Positions 46,209 through 58,395 of a DNA stretch of 64,000 nt are shown here, piece after piece; positions within the stretch are counted from its first letter, which is position 1, and each line of letters starts with the position of its first letter. Position numbers and translations under genes: made by a program. The notes beneath the pieces were generated by a model that worked only from the letters and a program-made list of their open reading frames with translations, was not told the origin of the DNA and made no database searches. The DNA is from Tuctoria greenei (Eukaryota > Streptophyta > Magnoliopsida > Poales > Poaceae): positions 151,364,929 through 151,428,928 of the forward strand of contig JAYESD010000009.1 in assembly GCA_036927565.1 (NCBI GenBank), read 5' to 3'.

Positions 46209-47990
46209 CCTATATAGTTTGCTTCGTTCCATGTGCTATTTACATCTTAGACTTAGGATATTGTGTCTCACCAATGAGCCAACAATACACACTTTATTTA
46301 TTATGGGAAAAAATGTTAAACTATGGTAAAATTAATCACTCCTTCGTATGCGAAATTATGTTCAAAATGATATTCTTTTTGAAACAGGAGGGAGTATGTA
46401 TTTCTCATGAACTAGCACATACCTCAGTGGGGTTTACCAGAGCCCCACCTAATCCAGGCAGGCACGTAGCTAGGGGCCTCTGCCCACGAGGGGCGGGCAT
46501 GGCTGCACGGATGTGCAAGAATCCTCAGGTTGTAGTATGGTAGAGTGGCTTGGCACCACTACATATTCAGATGGGAGCGAGTGGCCACCATGCACTGCTT
46601 CTTGGCCAGGCAAGGGGGGCCACTCCTCGCTGCACACCGTCACCACCTGCGCCTGTGGTTAGAAGCCATTCTTCTGCCTGCAGTGATGGTCCATCCTCGG
46701 CTGCAGCACCATCATCAAGCTCCTATCCCGATTTACTCTGTTTATCTTTTGCTGCTCCACACAGCCACCCAGCCAGGCAGTTACTAGACGATGATGTGGC
46801 AGAGTCACCCAGCAAGGCCCGCGGGGGGGGGGGGGGGGGGGGGGGGGGGTCAGAAATTAGTGTTGCTAGCCTCACCCATGGGCATGGGGATCAATCATTC
46901 AGGAATAACAGAGAGTCGAGGACCAACCATAAATTGGATATGATCACCATTTCCTCCATCCAATTTTTCCTCAATCCGCTATCCATGAACGACAATGTTG
47001 TGTCTCCTTACGCCTCCTCATCGTCAGCTTTATCCCCGATGGAATAAACTCTCCCCGTTACTAACCCCACCACGGTAGTGGCTGCATCGCCTGGGGGATC
47101 CTTTATGCTTGTGCTCTCAATCCAAAGGATCGTGTCGTCACTATACTTCAATGCCACAATTGGAGGTAGTGATAATGCTAGGAAGGAGGACGTGTGGAGC
47201 GATAGTGTTGCCCATGTTTGCTGATGTCAACCCCCTTGACCCGATGTGTAGTGCCTGATTGCATTCCGTGGTGGTGTCTGAAGTTTCTTCCTTTGCTGAA
47301 GGGTCACAATAATTAGGGCTATAGTCAGGCCATGCCTTGATGGCATCATGTGGGCTACGCGTCTGGCTTCACCTAAGCCAGTCGAAGGAAATCTCCATCC
47401 GTGTGCCACCTCACTTCTTATAAATTATAAGGCATGCCACCTCTGATTACATGTATGGTGTAGCCGGAAGCGGAGTCAGTTGCAGCAGTGGGAGATGTCT
47501 ATAAGAATTTAGATGCGGTAGTGTTAATCTCGATGCTCATGTCGAGTTTGAGAAGTTCCTTTTGGAGGGGGGTGGGGGTTGGAAACTTCAATAATTGAGG
47601 TGTTTGGTGCTTTTTCAACAATGTCTTGATAGTGGGGGCGACAGCACAATGTGTATTCTTTCTTGATGGTGCTTTGACCTACTGACTCTTTACGTCCAGG
47701 GTGAAAATTGTAAACCCTACTTTCCTAGATTTTAACTAGCAATGGTTGCAGTAACCATTACCTTGTTGCAGGGTGTTGTGTAGACTTGTCAACTTCCTTC
47801 TGGCTGAAAACCATGATCAGTAGGCAGGATCAGGCGAGATGGTGTGTGCGTTGTTTCCTTTCTGAAGGTGTCGATGTTGGAGGAACTTTTTAAAAGAATG
47901 AGTGTTGTCAATGGTGGTGGATCGTTTCCTGCTGCTAGACTATAAGCGCTTAAGGGATAACTTTTTTATTTCTTTTCTTTAGGTTGCATG
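46209..47990. other. No confident gene; possible old LINE or host sequence, with a G tract
   Basis: A run of 27 G lies at 46823-46849. The frame around it (46550-47047) is serine/proline-rich and has no domain I recognise. A small segment at about 46337-46397 starts ACTCCTTCG and ends AGGAGGGAGTA, like a very short Stowaway-type remnant. No further structure seen to 47990. Confidence 0.4.
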
Positions 47991-49323
47991 CACTACTACA
48001 AAATGCTTCATCGCAGGCGGTTCTAAACATATTATCACATACGGTTTTAAAAACCGCCTGTAACGAAGAGCCTGTGAAAATGATCGATTAACACAGGCGG
48101 TGGCATAATCCGCCTGTGAAACTACATTTTCACAGGCGGTTTTTAATTAAAAACCGCCTGTGAAAATGCATTTTCACAGGCGGTCGGTAATTAAAAACCG
48201 CCTGTGAAAATTTCACAGGCGGTTTTTTATTACCGACCGCCTGTTAAAATGCATTTTCACAGGCGGTTTTTAATTAAAAGCGCCATCGTCTTCTTTGCAC
48301 CCTTCGATTCTCTGGTCCTGCTCACTTTGCCTGCCGACTGCCCATCATCTCCATGCACTGCAAGACAAGCACAGACGTCCCACATACGTACGTGAGTCCT
48401 GCAGCAGCTTATCGTCACGTAGAAGCAGCAGACCAAAGCAACTGTCGTGTCGGAGACAGAAACGTCAATCAAATGGCGACAATGCTCCGCCGGCGGATTG
48501 AGGAGAGCGCGTGGGTGGCGAGTGTCGAGCAGGCGGTGCGCGACGACGACGACGCGGCGGAGTCTCGCCGGTGGCGGCTGCACTCCGTGTACCGCGTGCC
48601 GGCGTGCATGAAGGATCTGAACAGGAGAGCGTACCAGCTGCAGGTGGTGTCCCTGGGCCCGTTCCACCACGGCGAGCCCAACCTGCGGCCGATGGAGGCG
48701 CACAAGCGGCGGTCCCTGGTCCGCTTCCTCCGTCGCGCGCGCCGGCCGCTGGCAGACTTCGCGGCCGCGCCGGAGCCGTCGAGGTCTGGAGCAACCGAAG
48801 TCACGCCTTGAGAGAGGCCGCCGGCAGCCGCGCCTTGGGAGATGCCGCCGGAAGCCGTACCTTGGGAGGCTGACGGAGGATCACGGACTGAACCGTGGCT
48901 GCTGCTGTTATAGACACATCTATCGTGTGGCTTCTAAACTGGGTCGTTGGATCGATAAGCAGCGGACAGCGGAGATACGAAGTCCGAGAGTGATCCGTGG
49001 GATGAAGCAGCAGACCAATGAGGAGCCATCATTATCACCGGCGGTTTTTATGTTACAGACCGCCTGTGAAAATCGTTATATTTTCACAGGCGGTTGTTAG
49101 TTACGGACCGCTTGTGATAATGACTATTATCACAGGCAGTTTTTGTTACGGACCGCCTGTGAAAATCAATACATTTTCACAGGCGGTTGTTTGTTACGGA
49201 CCACTTGTGATATTCTATTATCACAGACGGTTATTAACTCATCTGACATCACAGGCGGCATTTTTAATGGACCGTCTGTAAAAAAATATAAAAGCGCCTG
49301 TAAAAATGTTTTTTGTAGTAGTG
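47991..49323 (+). mobile_element. Non-autonomous CACTA with captured DUF247 fragment, 1333 bp
   Basis: Left end CACTACTACAAAATGC and right end TTTTTTGTAGTAGTG, flanked by perfect ATG triplets (47988-47990 and 49324-49326), so the borders are exact. Subterminal arrays of CCGCCTGTGA in both orientations flank a GC-rich centre. Termini and part of the centre are shared, inverted, with 6976-8272. The centre of this copy holds a host gene fragment. Confidence 0.93.
48473..48811 (+). pseudogene. Captured 5' fragment of a DUF247 gene
   Basis: From ATG 48473 the frame reads RRIEESAWVASVEQAV, then SVYRVPACMKDLNRRAYQL and VVSLGPFHHGEPNLRPMEA and HKRRSLVRFLRRARRPL, the hallmark start of plant DUF247 proteins, whose cellular role is mostly unknown. 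Similarity ends near 48775, where the transposon's own sequence (GTCGAGGTCTGGAGCAACCG) takes over, and the frame stops at 48811. Full DUF247 proteins are several hundred residues long, so this is a truncated capture including some 5' leader. It is intronless, which is normal for that part of the gene. Confidence 0.8.
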
Positions 49324-49481
49324 ATGCATCCCTAGTGCCTCTATTGTCATTATATTGCTGCAGAGGTCATTTTACTTGATATCTTCTTGATATTGATATG
49401 TGTCATTTATGAAAAAACTGTGGAGGGTTATTGATGCATGTGAAGTTTTATTTTGATTTTTATGTTCTCTTTCCCATGCAG

Positions 49482-49950
49482 AAAGGGCTTCTTACGTAAC
49501 TCTGCCATTGGTGACAATATCAATTAAATGGATCATTCCAGCAAATGATTTTATTTTTGTAATTAATTGGTATGGGTATTGCATTGCGTTTCATCGTACT
49601 GCTAATACTCCTATTGCCCCGGCCATAGAGTAAGTTTTATTTCTTATGTAAGAATATTTCTAATATATATGTATGTTTCCCATATCCTTGCATGAATTAC
49701 ATATTGGATTTGTTGACAGAAAAGGATGGGTATAAATGGTACATCAACGACTATGGTGAACATATGATGGGATTATTATACAATAAAATCAATGACCCTA
49801 TCATTACATTTTCTACTTCTAAAATAGTAAGGAGGAGCGAGTACAGGATGAGAGCAATTCCACTGGAGTAAGAAACCAATCATTTGTTTTTCCTGTATTA
49901 TTTATTGTCAATACAGTTGTGTAAGAGAGAGAGAGTGTGTGTCTGTGTGT

Positions 49951-50011
<61 letters not shown>

Positions 50012-51047
50012 AAACATCGATCATGTCTTTTTGTTGTTTGTTGTTGCATATTTGCTAAAACTGCATTGATTGTTAATTAGAGTATGTTAATGAACACATT
50101 GCAATCACTCTTTACTTAATTTTACAGTAAAAGTAGCATACCTAGTTTCTCCTTATTATCTGGACTGATGTATGATTCCATGCTTTTCAGTTGTTGTTCT
50201 TGTAGAAGCCTTAGAAGATGTGATGACTGGGGCAGTGGGACTCCGGTATTTGGATCGTCGACGAATAATATTCCATTCTTGGATGATTGCAACGGTTTTG
50301 CAATAATTGCTTTGGACCAAGCAGATGGACAGTAAGTGATAACTACAACATTTTCTATACCAGAAAAACCTGAGATACACACTAATTTCTCATTTTCAGC
50401 TTGGTGAACAATATCTATGAGATGAAAAAACTATGAGCTTGTCCATTCCATCCCTGGCCGTAAAATCAATTCTATCGCAGCAAGGTTCGCTTGATACTTT
50501 ATGATAACCTTGATATCATGTTTACTTAAAGTACTCATACGATACTAGTGTATATATTAACTATGTTGAACTATCACACACTGTGAAAGAGTTCAGTTAT
50601 CATATGCCACCACCCCAAAGAATGCAATTCGTTGGGTTGTGTCAAGATAATCTACTCCTGCAAGAACACAGCAAAACATGCAAATTATTGATGTAAGCCA
50701 GCATATATTTTTCTTCTGAAACCACTTCACTTTTAACTTGTGTTTTTCATACTAACATGGTGGTTTGGCCAGATTAGGAATAACAACAATGTGACTACCA
50801 TTGAAGGATCTAAGGAAGAATCGGATACTGTTATCAAGTTGTAACCTAAATGGAAATGATGTATTGCTGATATTTGAGAATCAAATGGCTGTAACCTGTA
50901 ATTCTCGTGGAGTGCAAGTGCCACTATTTGAAGGCTCTGGCAATGCGGAGGGTTTTGTTATACTTTTCACATCAAGAGACAAGAACTTTGCAATACTGTA
51001 TTCAAAGACTAGAGAGAATCCAGCAGAAGCTATTTACGGCAGACAAG
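49482..51047 (+). pseudogene. Broken relative of the WD40 gene
   Basis: Exon-like blocks: 49482-49629 (SYVTLPLVTISIKWIIPAND, then WYGYCIAFHRTANTP), 49720-49868 (DGYKWYINDYGEHMMGLL, RRSEYRMRAIPLE), pieces around 50190-50330, 50400-50480 and 50600-50700 with frame damage, and 50773-51047 (NNNNVTTIEGSKEES, MAVTCNSRGVQVPLFEGS, DKNFAILYSKT). The last block matches exon two of the gene at 35957-36816. Stops and frameshifts (for example near 50645 and 50842) and absence of the final exon show that it is dead. The first two blocks show what the missing upstream exons of the 36 kb copy probably looked like. The short CACTA lies just upstream and a LINE just downstream. Confidence 0.6.
49953..50008. 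repeat. (TA)n microsatellite
   Basis: An uninterrupted run of about 28 TA units inside an intron of the broken gene, preceded by short GA and GT runs. Confidence 0.95.
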
Positions 51048-51205
51048 GTATCTCAAACCTTTGCCCAGAGTTCCTACCCCGTAAATAGTTATTCCTTTTT
51101 TATGTAAAGTCGCAGGTGTTTTGCCTTTTCATTATTAGGAGGAAAAATATGTATTACAAAAGAGAGATTATGTTCTTTTACATTAGCAGGCAACTTATGT
51201 TGCTT

Positions 51206-51234
51206 GGGGGAGGGGGGGGGGGGGGGGGGGGGGG
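51206..51234. repeat. Poly-G tract
   Basis: 28 G in 29 bases, broken by one A at 51211, at the edge of the LINE fragment. Its length is unreliable in sequencing. Confidence 0.9.
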
Positions 51235-52400
51235 TTGATTAGTGCATGCCCTGGTGCTGAAGAGTACCGTTTTGGCACTCAGTGCCTGTTGTGTGTGGTA
51301 GCAGAAGTAGGCACAGTGGTCACATTGTTTTTCCAGACTCTTTTTTCTAAGATGTCTGTAGTTAAAAGCTTTTCATGCATCATTGTCCAACCAAAGAAGG
51401 TTGCTTTAGGTTTTGCCTTAGCTTTTCACAAGCACACTTGGTTTCGAAAGGTTTTCTCGATCATATATATTGTGCGTTGTACGCCCTTTTTGCAGTGTAC
51501 TCTCCCGGTTTTGTCCATTTCCATCTTATTGTGTCTTGAATTGCCTCGTTCAGATTGACCCCTTTGAAGCATTTTCCAAATTTGGAAGAATTCAGTCAGT
51601 TGAGATGTCGGTTGGAGATTTCTCTCAGGGCTTTCATCTAATTCTTATTGTACAATTCCTTTGCAATTGACTTTTTCTTTGAATTTGACCAGCTGGTACA
51701 GTATGGGCGCCAAGTCTTTAGCCATTGAGCCTCTCCAGTTGTCTTGCCAAAAGATTGTTTTTTTTTTTCACTACCAACCTGAATCTTCACCGAAACCATA
51801 AAAAGCTCCATATCTTTCCAATTACATGGTATTGGGCGTGCCCGGCCAGGGACTATTGTCCTCCTTCAAGGATTGCCATAACCATTTGATTCCTAATGCC
51901 GAGCTGAATTCAGTCAGATCCAAAACTTCAATTACACCTAGTTCCTTATGTCAGCATACCATTCGCCAATTGACTAGGCAAACTCTTCATTTTTCCTCCT
52001 TCCCTTGTTTTCCTGCCCATATGAACTGCTTTATGATAGAATCTATTTTTTTATGACCCACATTGGAAGAATCAGAACAGTTGTATGGTAGATGATTATG
52101 GAGGACACATGCTTTTGTAAGTGTTACCCTGCCGGCCTTACTCAATAGCATTCTCTTCCAAGTTTGTAGACACCCTCCAACATTGTTACAATGGCTTGGA
52201 AGTCTTTATTTCTCGGTTTTTTTGGTGTGAAGAGGTAGGCCTAGGTATATGCATGGGAAACAGCAGATTTTTCCCGGAAGACAGTCACTAATTGGTGTAG
52301 ATCCTCATCCGGGACACATATGGGATATATCTTGTCTTTTCCATGTTCACCACTAAATCCGAGGCTTTACCAAAAAAACGATAAGGATATTTTTCAGGGG
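51235..52400 (-). pseudogene. LINE ORF2 C-terminal fragment
   Basis: Minus strand, with stops and shifts: ASDLVVNMEKTRYIP and YLGLPLHTKK (end of the reverse transcriptase), then LQTWKRMLLSKAGRVTLTKA, GVIEVLDLTEFSSALGIKWL, TIFWQDNWRGS, WKWTKPGEYTAKRAYNAQY and KATFFGWTMMHEKLLTTDIL, the usual order up to the zf-RVT domain of plant L1 elements. It covers roughly the last third of ORF2. No endonuclease or tail is recognised. Confidence 0.75.
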
Positions 52401-52641
52401 CTTCCATATCGGCGGTGGAGGGGGATGCAAGATGTAGAATATTGCCGATGCTTTCATTGATGACGGAAGTGATACATATATTTGAGATGCTGTATACAGC
52501 GATCCTAGAAGTCCGGCATGGAAGCCTCAGGCTGCATAACACCGTATATATCTGCATGCAACGGATCGTGAGCGTATGCAACCGGGAGTCTAGGCTAGTT
52601 TGTTACACACGTACGTGACGGACAGGCAAATGTATATTCCA
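52401..52641. other. No gene seen
   Basis: Short flank between the LINE fragment and the complete CACTA; may be further LINE sequence. Ends in CCA, the left target copy. Confidence 0.5.
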
Positions 52642-52975
52642 CACTACAGGAAAAGCGATCATTTGCGACGGCTGATTTTATTTGCGACGGCCAGCCGTCG
52701 CAAATAGATTAAATTGCGACGGCCCGCCTCTGGCCATCGCAAATAAGATGGCCGTCGCGAATAAGAGGTTATTTGCGACGGCTTTCGGACTGGCCGTCGC
52801 AAATAAGTGGTTATTTGCGACGGCCAACCCTATGACCGTCGCAAATAACGGAGCCGTCGCAAATAAACCCTTATTTGCGACGGTCGGTCAAACGGCCGTC
52901 GCAAATAGGATTTAATTGCGACGGCCGTAAGTCGAGGCCGTCGCAATTAATACGGCCGTCGCAAATTAGGGCTTA
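52642..52975. repeat. 5' subterminal TTTGCGACGGC array
   Basis: More than a dozen copies of TTTGCGACGGC or ATTGCGACGGC in both orientations. In En/Spm such copies are the TNPA binding sites and are also targets of DNA methylation. The array runs straight into the promoter region. Confidence 0.9.
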
Positions 52976-53880
52976 TATCGGACGCTCCACCCCGACTCTT
53001 CATTTTCCTCATAACACCCCGCCGCCGCGCCCCCCGCCACCGCCGCCAGCGCCCCCGCCACCCGCCACCCTGCCGCGCCCCCGCCGCCGCGCCCCGGCTC
53101 CGCCGCCGGCCCGCCGCCCTCAGCCCTGCCTCCGCGCCCGCCTCCGCGCCCGCCGCCCTCGGCCCCCGCCTCCGCGCCCGCCTCTGCGCCCGCCGCCCTC
53201 GGCCCCCACCGGCGTCGCCTGCCTCCGCCTCCGGCCCGCCTGCCTCCGCCTCCGGCCCGCCGCGCCACCGGCGTCGCCGCCGCCGGCCCGGACCGCTGCG
53301 CCCCCGACCGGACCGTCGCGCCCCCCGACCTTGAGGTCAGTGCTACTCCCCCCTGTTTTAGGGTTTTTTTTAGATGTAGCTAGCAATTTTGTTAAGAGGT
53401 AGTAGCAATTAGCTATAGTAGCTTAGAATAGCTTGTATAGTTTTATTTAAGGATTGAATCACTTAATTATAGAAGATGTAATAAAAAGGGCATTTGCTAG
53501 TGCAGTTTTATGCATACGGCGAAAGAACTTGAGTGTGTGTATGTATGGGAACGATGCCATGTAATAGGCCGTCGCAAACTAAGTCTAATATCGGGACCCC
53601 TCCGGCCCCGACTCTTCATTTACAATTCCCCACTGCCGCCGCGCCCCGACACCGCCGCCCCCAGCGCGCCCACCGCCCCCGGCCCCCCGTCGCCCCTGCG
53701 CCCCCGGCCCCGCTGCACCCTCGCCATCGGCCCGCCGCGCCCCGACCCCGCCGCCCCCAGCGCGCCCACCGCCCCCAGCCCCCCGCCGCCCCTGCGCCCC
53801 CGGCCCGCCGGCCCTGCCGCTAGCCGCTAGCCGCGCCCCCGAGCCGTCGCAATTTAACTGGCCGTCGCAAATAATTGCCT
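52976..53880 (+). promoter_or_regulatory. Two tandem promoter/leader blocks
   Basis: Block one: GTCGCAAATTAGG, then CTTATATCGG (a weak TATA), then CCCGACTCTTCATTTTCCTC, a GC-rich leader and a donor (CTTGAG then GTCAGT at 53336). Block two from 53570 repeats the layout: GTCGCAAACTAAG, TCTAATATCGGG, CCCGACTCTTCATTTAC, GC-rich leader, ending with more TTTGCGACGG-type motifs at 53840-53875. The proline-rich frames are taken as leader. As in the 11-21 kb element, each promoter abuts the repeats. Confidence 0.5.
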
Positions 53881-54797
53881 TCATATGGACTGTTCAATCT
53901 TCGAATGATTGTTGATCGAATGAGTAGAAATTGTTGCTCGATGTTGATGTTAATTATGCTTAGTTGTTAATGATGTTGGTTATGCAAATTTGTTGATAAT
54001 GTTATTGATTATGTAGATGTTAAGCATGCTTATGTTTTGCTTTAGTATTCTTAATGTTTATGTTCATAGCTTATCATTATTGAATTAAGTTATTAAATGT
54101 TCAAATTTTGATTAATTGTTATGTTTCTTTTAGCATGTTTAATATTCTTTATATATATAAATATATAAATATAAATATATATATATACATAAGCGGGTTA
54201 AAACAATAATGTATCAGAAGAAATATCAAAAGAGAGAGGAGATATTCTACGCCATATCGCTTGCGGCGAGCATGACAGCGGAGGAGAGGCCGGCAGCGGA
54301 GGACGGCCCTGACTATGAAACTTTCAACTCTGACCCACTTTTCTCCTCACTCTCGTTCTCTTTCCTCATTCGTAAATGATTTATAAATGAACATGAGCAA
54401 CATAACCTATAGCAATTGATTACCCGTTTCGGATCGGCACGTATTACATGCCATTGGCATGTGAGACGTGCAGGTTCGGAATTGTCCCTTTTTGGACAGC
54501 CTCGGAGTGACCGAGGGGGCGTGGCTTGTGACGAGACGTGGGTCCGGATTTGGACAGAGATTTCGGTGGCGTAACCCTGTTGTTCTCTACTGCACATTTT
54601 TGGGCGTGCAGTGGAGAACAGCGGGGTTATGCTGCCGAAATTTCGTTCGAATCCGGATCACGCGTCTGGTCATGAGCACGCTCCGCTCGGTCACTCTTGG
54701 GTGGGTTTAGGATCTATCTGCCTAGGTTGTAGGGCCGTGACATAACACAACAATACATTAACGACAATTTCTTTCGCATTAAACTGCAGAGTCAAAC
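53881..54797 (+). other. Leader intron of the transposase gene
   Basis: AT-rich, with a TATAAATA-type low-complexity run at 54152-54194 and an imperfect 192 bp hairpin at 54505-54696. It ends at an acceptor (AAACTGCAG, 54787) 10 bp before the transposase ATG. Confidence 0.6.
54505..54696. repeat. Imperfect hairpin with 90 bp arms in the leader intron
   Basis: Left arm 54505-54594 (starts GAGTGACCGAG, ends CTCTACTGCA) pairs with right arm 54607-54696 (starts TGCAGTGGAG, ends CTCGGTCACTC) around a 12 bp loop. Many mismatches would be G-U pairs in RNA. It could be a foldback insertion or a small-RNA source. I see no coding use. Confidence 0.7.
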
Positions 54798-57700
54798 ATG
54801 GGTGAAGACCGCAGTTGGATGTATACTGGCTGGAAGAGCAGAAATGGTGGTCACTCCGATGAGTGGTTTATCAAGTTAGATCAATTTTTGGATCGAGCAT
54901 TTTCGTTGTCAACGGAAGATATGGTGCGGTGCCCATGTACAAAATGCCGGAACACTAAGTTTTTGAGAAGATTGGAGCTTTCGTTTCACTTATGTCGAAA
55001 TGGTTTCACTCCACAATATGAAGTGTGGACCTTCCACGGCGAGACTAATTCTTGAGTCATAGCCGAAGTGGATGAGGATGATGATATAACAGAGGTTGAT
55101 AGGATGGATGAGATGATAGAAGCTCTTGAAGTGGAGGATCCTCTTACAAATGAGGCAGAAAAGTTCTTCGAGGAGCTGAAGAAATCACAAGAGCCGTTGC
55201 ATGAACACACGACTGTGACCGTACTTGCTTTCTTGACCAGATTTATGGCAATTAAGTCCAAGTACTTTTTTTCCATCAACTTCTACAATGATCTCATGAA
55301 ATTGATCTGCGATATCCTTCCACAACCTCACAAAGCGCCACCAGATATGTATCAGTCAAAGATCAAGATATCTGGTCTCGGTATGAAGTATGAGAAAATT
55401 GATGTGTGCCCAGACATCTGCATGCTATTCTGGAAAGAGCACGCCAATGAGAAGATGTGCTTGAAATGTGGTAAATTGAGGTATGTCGAAGTTGTTAATG
55501 ACGATGGCGATAATGTGATGACATATGTCGCACATAAGCAGCTTCGTTACTTGCCTGTGACACCTCGGTTGAAGCGGATGTTTCTTTCAAAAAGAACCGC
55601 AAGACACATGAGATGGCACAAAGAAGGTAAACGTGAGAACAAAGAATTCTTGACGCATCCGTCCGACGGTGATGCATGGAAGGCGCTAGACCGTTTCGAT
55701 CCAGACTTTTCTCGTGATGCGAGGAATGTTCGCATCGGATTAGCGACAGACCGATTCTCACCGTTCAGTACGAATGCCACGCCATACTCATGTTGGCCTA
55801 TCTTTGTCATTCCGTACAACCTGCCACCTGCTTTTTGTACGAGGAACGAGTTCATGTTTCTCAGCCTCATTGTACCTGGACCTGATCATCCCGGGTCACG
55901 TCTCAACGTGATGTTAAAACCGCTGATCGAAGAATTGAAAGTCTTGTGGACAGGAGTCGAAGCGTACGACAGTTACAAGAAGCAGAAATTCAACCTTCGA
56001 GCTGCTTATTTGTGGTCCGTCCATGATTTGCCGGCATACGGCATGTTTTCCGGATGGGGCACTCACGGTCGTCTGACGTGTCCGATATGTGCTTCAGACA
56101 CGGATTGCTTTCGACTAACTCATGGAGGCAAAATATCTTACTTCGATTGTCACAGACGTTGGCTGCCCTCGAATCATATATTTAGGCAGCAGAGGCATGT
56201 CTTTTGAAAGAACACTGTTGTCACTAAAGGACCACCGAAGCGTCTCAACGGGTCAGAAATTTCTGATATGTTGGACAAACTGGTGCCTGATGAAGGTCGT
56301 CCTGGATATTTCGTAGGTTATGGAGAGGAACACAATTGGACTCACATGTGGACTTTGGGAGCTACGATATGTGAAGTCGTTGATTCTAATGCACAACATT
56401 GATGTCATGCATCAGGAGCGTAATATGAGCGAAAGTATCATAAGCACTTGCATGGATATGCCTGGCAAAACGAAAGACAATTATAAAGCTAGACTAGATT
56501 TGGCAGACATTTGTCACCGTCCAACTCTTGAAATCTCTGAAAGTGGTGGAAAGCCACGTGCTTCTTTCTGTCTTCGATCGAAAGAAAAGAAAGAAGTTAT
56601 GAAATGGATGAAAACTATGAAATTCCCAGATGGTTACGCAGCTAGCCTGAAACGAGCCGTAAATGTTAACACAGGAAACCTCACTGGGTTGAAGAGTCAT
56701 GATTATCACATTATAATGGAAAGACTCCTACCTGTTATGTTCCGAGGCTATCTAGATGATGCGGTGTGGAAGGTTTTAGCTGAGCTCAGCTATTTCTATA
56801 GACATCTTTGTGCTAAAGAAATCAAGATCGGGATGATGGATAAGTTAGAGAAGGAGATACCCATACTTTTATGTAAGATGGAAAAAAATTTTCCACCGGG
56901 TTTCTTCAATCCAATGCAACATCTGCTTATCCATCTTCCATTCGAAGCTAAAGTTGGCAGTCCTGTGCAATATAGGTGGATGTATCACATTGAAAGAGCG
57001 CTACGATATCTGAAACCAATGGTTGGCAACAGGGCAAGGGTGGAAGGGTGCATCGCTGAAGCATATGCTCTTAAAGAAGTTGGATACTTTTCAAGTGTCT
57101 ACTTTGCGGAAGAAAACAATATCAATACTTCGGCGATGCGGTACAATGTGGACGAAACACCCCCTCTAAGCGACCTTTCCATTTTTCAAACGAGAGGCAC
57201 CACCGTTGGTAGCTACACGACCTACGTGCTATCCGAACAGGAAAGGACTGTTGCTTTACTCTACATGTACGCAAATATAGAAGGCATGTAGGAATACTTC
57301 GAGTAAGTGTTTCTCCTATGTTTATGCTAATCTACATATTTTGCTACACATGTACTCTAAAAGATGTTTTTTCATGTTCAGCGAGTTCCACAGACAATAT
57401 TGGCCACATAGGCATCAACCTACGGCCAAACAAGTAGAAGCGATGCGAAAGGAAGGAAAATATTGGGGACAGAGTTTTCTATCTTGGTTTCGAGAATATG
57501 TAATATTCTCTCGTCTTCTATGTATTATAAATTACTATTATTAAAGAAGTATTATGTAATATCCTCTCGTCTTTTATAACAGTGTCGGACTCACAATGTC
57601 CATGAAGATTTGCGGCATCTATCGTATGGATTGGTGAATGTTAGAAGCTATGGTCGATATGACGTAAATGGCTTCCGATTCCGTACAACTCATTTTGAAG

Positions 57701-58305
57701 CTCATCGTCCTCTCGCGGCAACATCAAATTCCGGTGTTGTGACGAGAGCAATGGACACTCAAGGGAATTTAACCGATTATTATGGTATCATTAACAAAAT
57801 CCTTGAATTTACTTTTACCGGAAATAAGACCCTTCGAGTTGTCTTCTTTGACTGTGACTGGTTTGATCGTACTCATGGAACTCGAGAAAACCAATTTGGA
57901 ATGGTGGAAGTGAAACATAAGGACCGACTACGGGGTTACGATACATTTGTTCTTGCACATCAAGTTGAACAAGTGTATTATCTACCTTATCCATGCACGA
58001 AGCTCAGTGCTTGGTGGGTGGTATATAAGGTGAATCCTCGTGAGCGGCTATATACTCCTGGGGATGATGGTTACCATGATAGCGAAGACGTTGAAGAAGT
58101 GTACCAAGAAGAAGAGTTGCCAGACACTTTTATCATCGAGCTTGGTGCAGGACTCGATCAATTAGTTGGAGATGTTGAAGACGTTGAAGATGTAGAGGCA
58201 GATGATACGCGAAAACAAAAATTAGAACAGGCCACGATGGAAGATCGTTGGGCTGGTTTAAGGAGTAGGGCACAGGCACATGACAATGATGTTGATGAAT
58301 TTTGA
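54798..58305 (+). pseudogene. TNPD/TNP2-type transposase with three stops and one frameshift
   Basis: Three exons: 54798-57302, 57382-57499 and 57583-58305. The transposase-associated domain (RSWMYTGWKS, CPCTKCRNTK) is followed by Transposase_21 (FYNDLMKLICDILPQPHKAP, CLKCGKLRY, RYLPVTPRLKRMF, MRWHKEGKRENKEFLTHPSD, SCWPIFVIPYNLPPAFC, NIDVMHQERNMSESI), DUF4218 (NFPPGFFNPMQHLLIHLP) and DUF4216 (GRYDVNGFRFRT, VFFDCDWFD, FVLAHQVEQVYYLPYP). Damage: TGA at 55053-55055, TGA at 56205-56207, TAG at 57289-57291, and a small indel near 56346. Everything else is well kept and all splice sites are canonical, so inactivation is recent. The protein would have cut and joined element ends. Confidence 0.9.
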
Positions 58306-58395
58306 AAGTGACTACAAGTAATGTTTTCTTGAAGATAGTAACATGAATTTTATATATTTTATTTGCATATTTACTAATTATCTAATTACAATAGG

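Noticed and set aside
46337..46397. Possible Stowaway MITE
   Set aside because: Ends resemble ACTCCCTCC-type termini but only ~60 bp remain and no clear TA duplication is visible.
46823..46849. 27-base G tract as a biological signal
   Set aside because: Long mononucleotide runs are error-prone in sequencing and assembly, and nothing around it suggests a function.
52875..53884. Proline-rich frames over the CACTA leader
   Set aside because: They begin inside subterminal repeats and run through an untranslated leader; splice donor and later ATG fit better.
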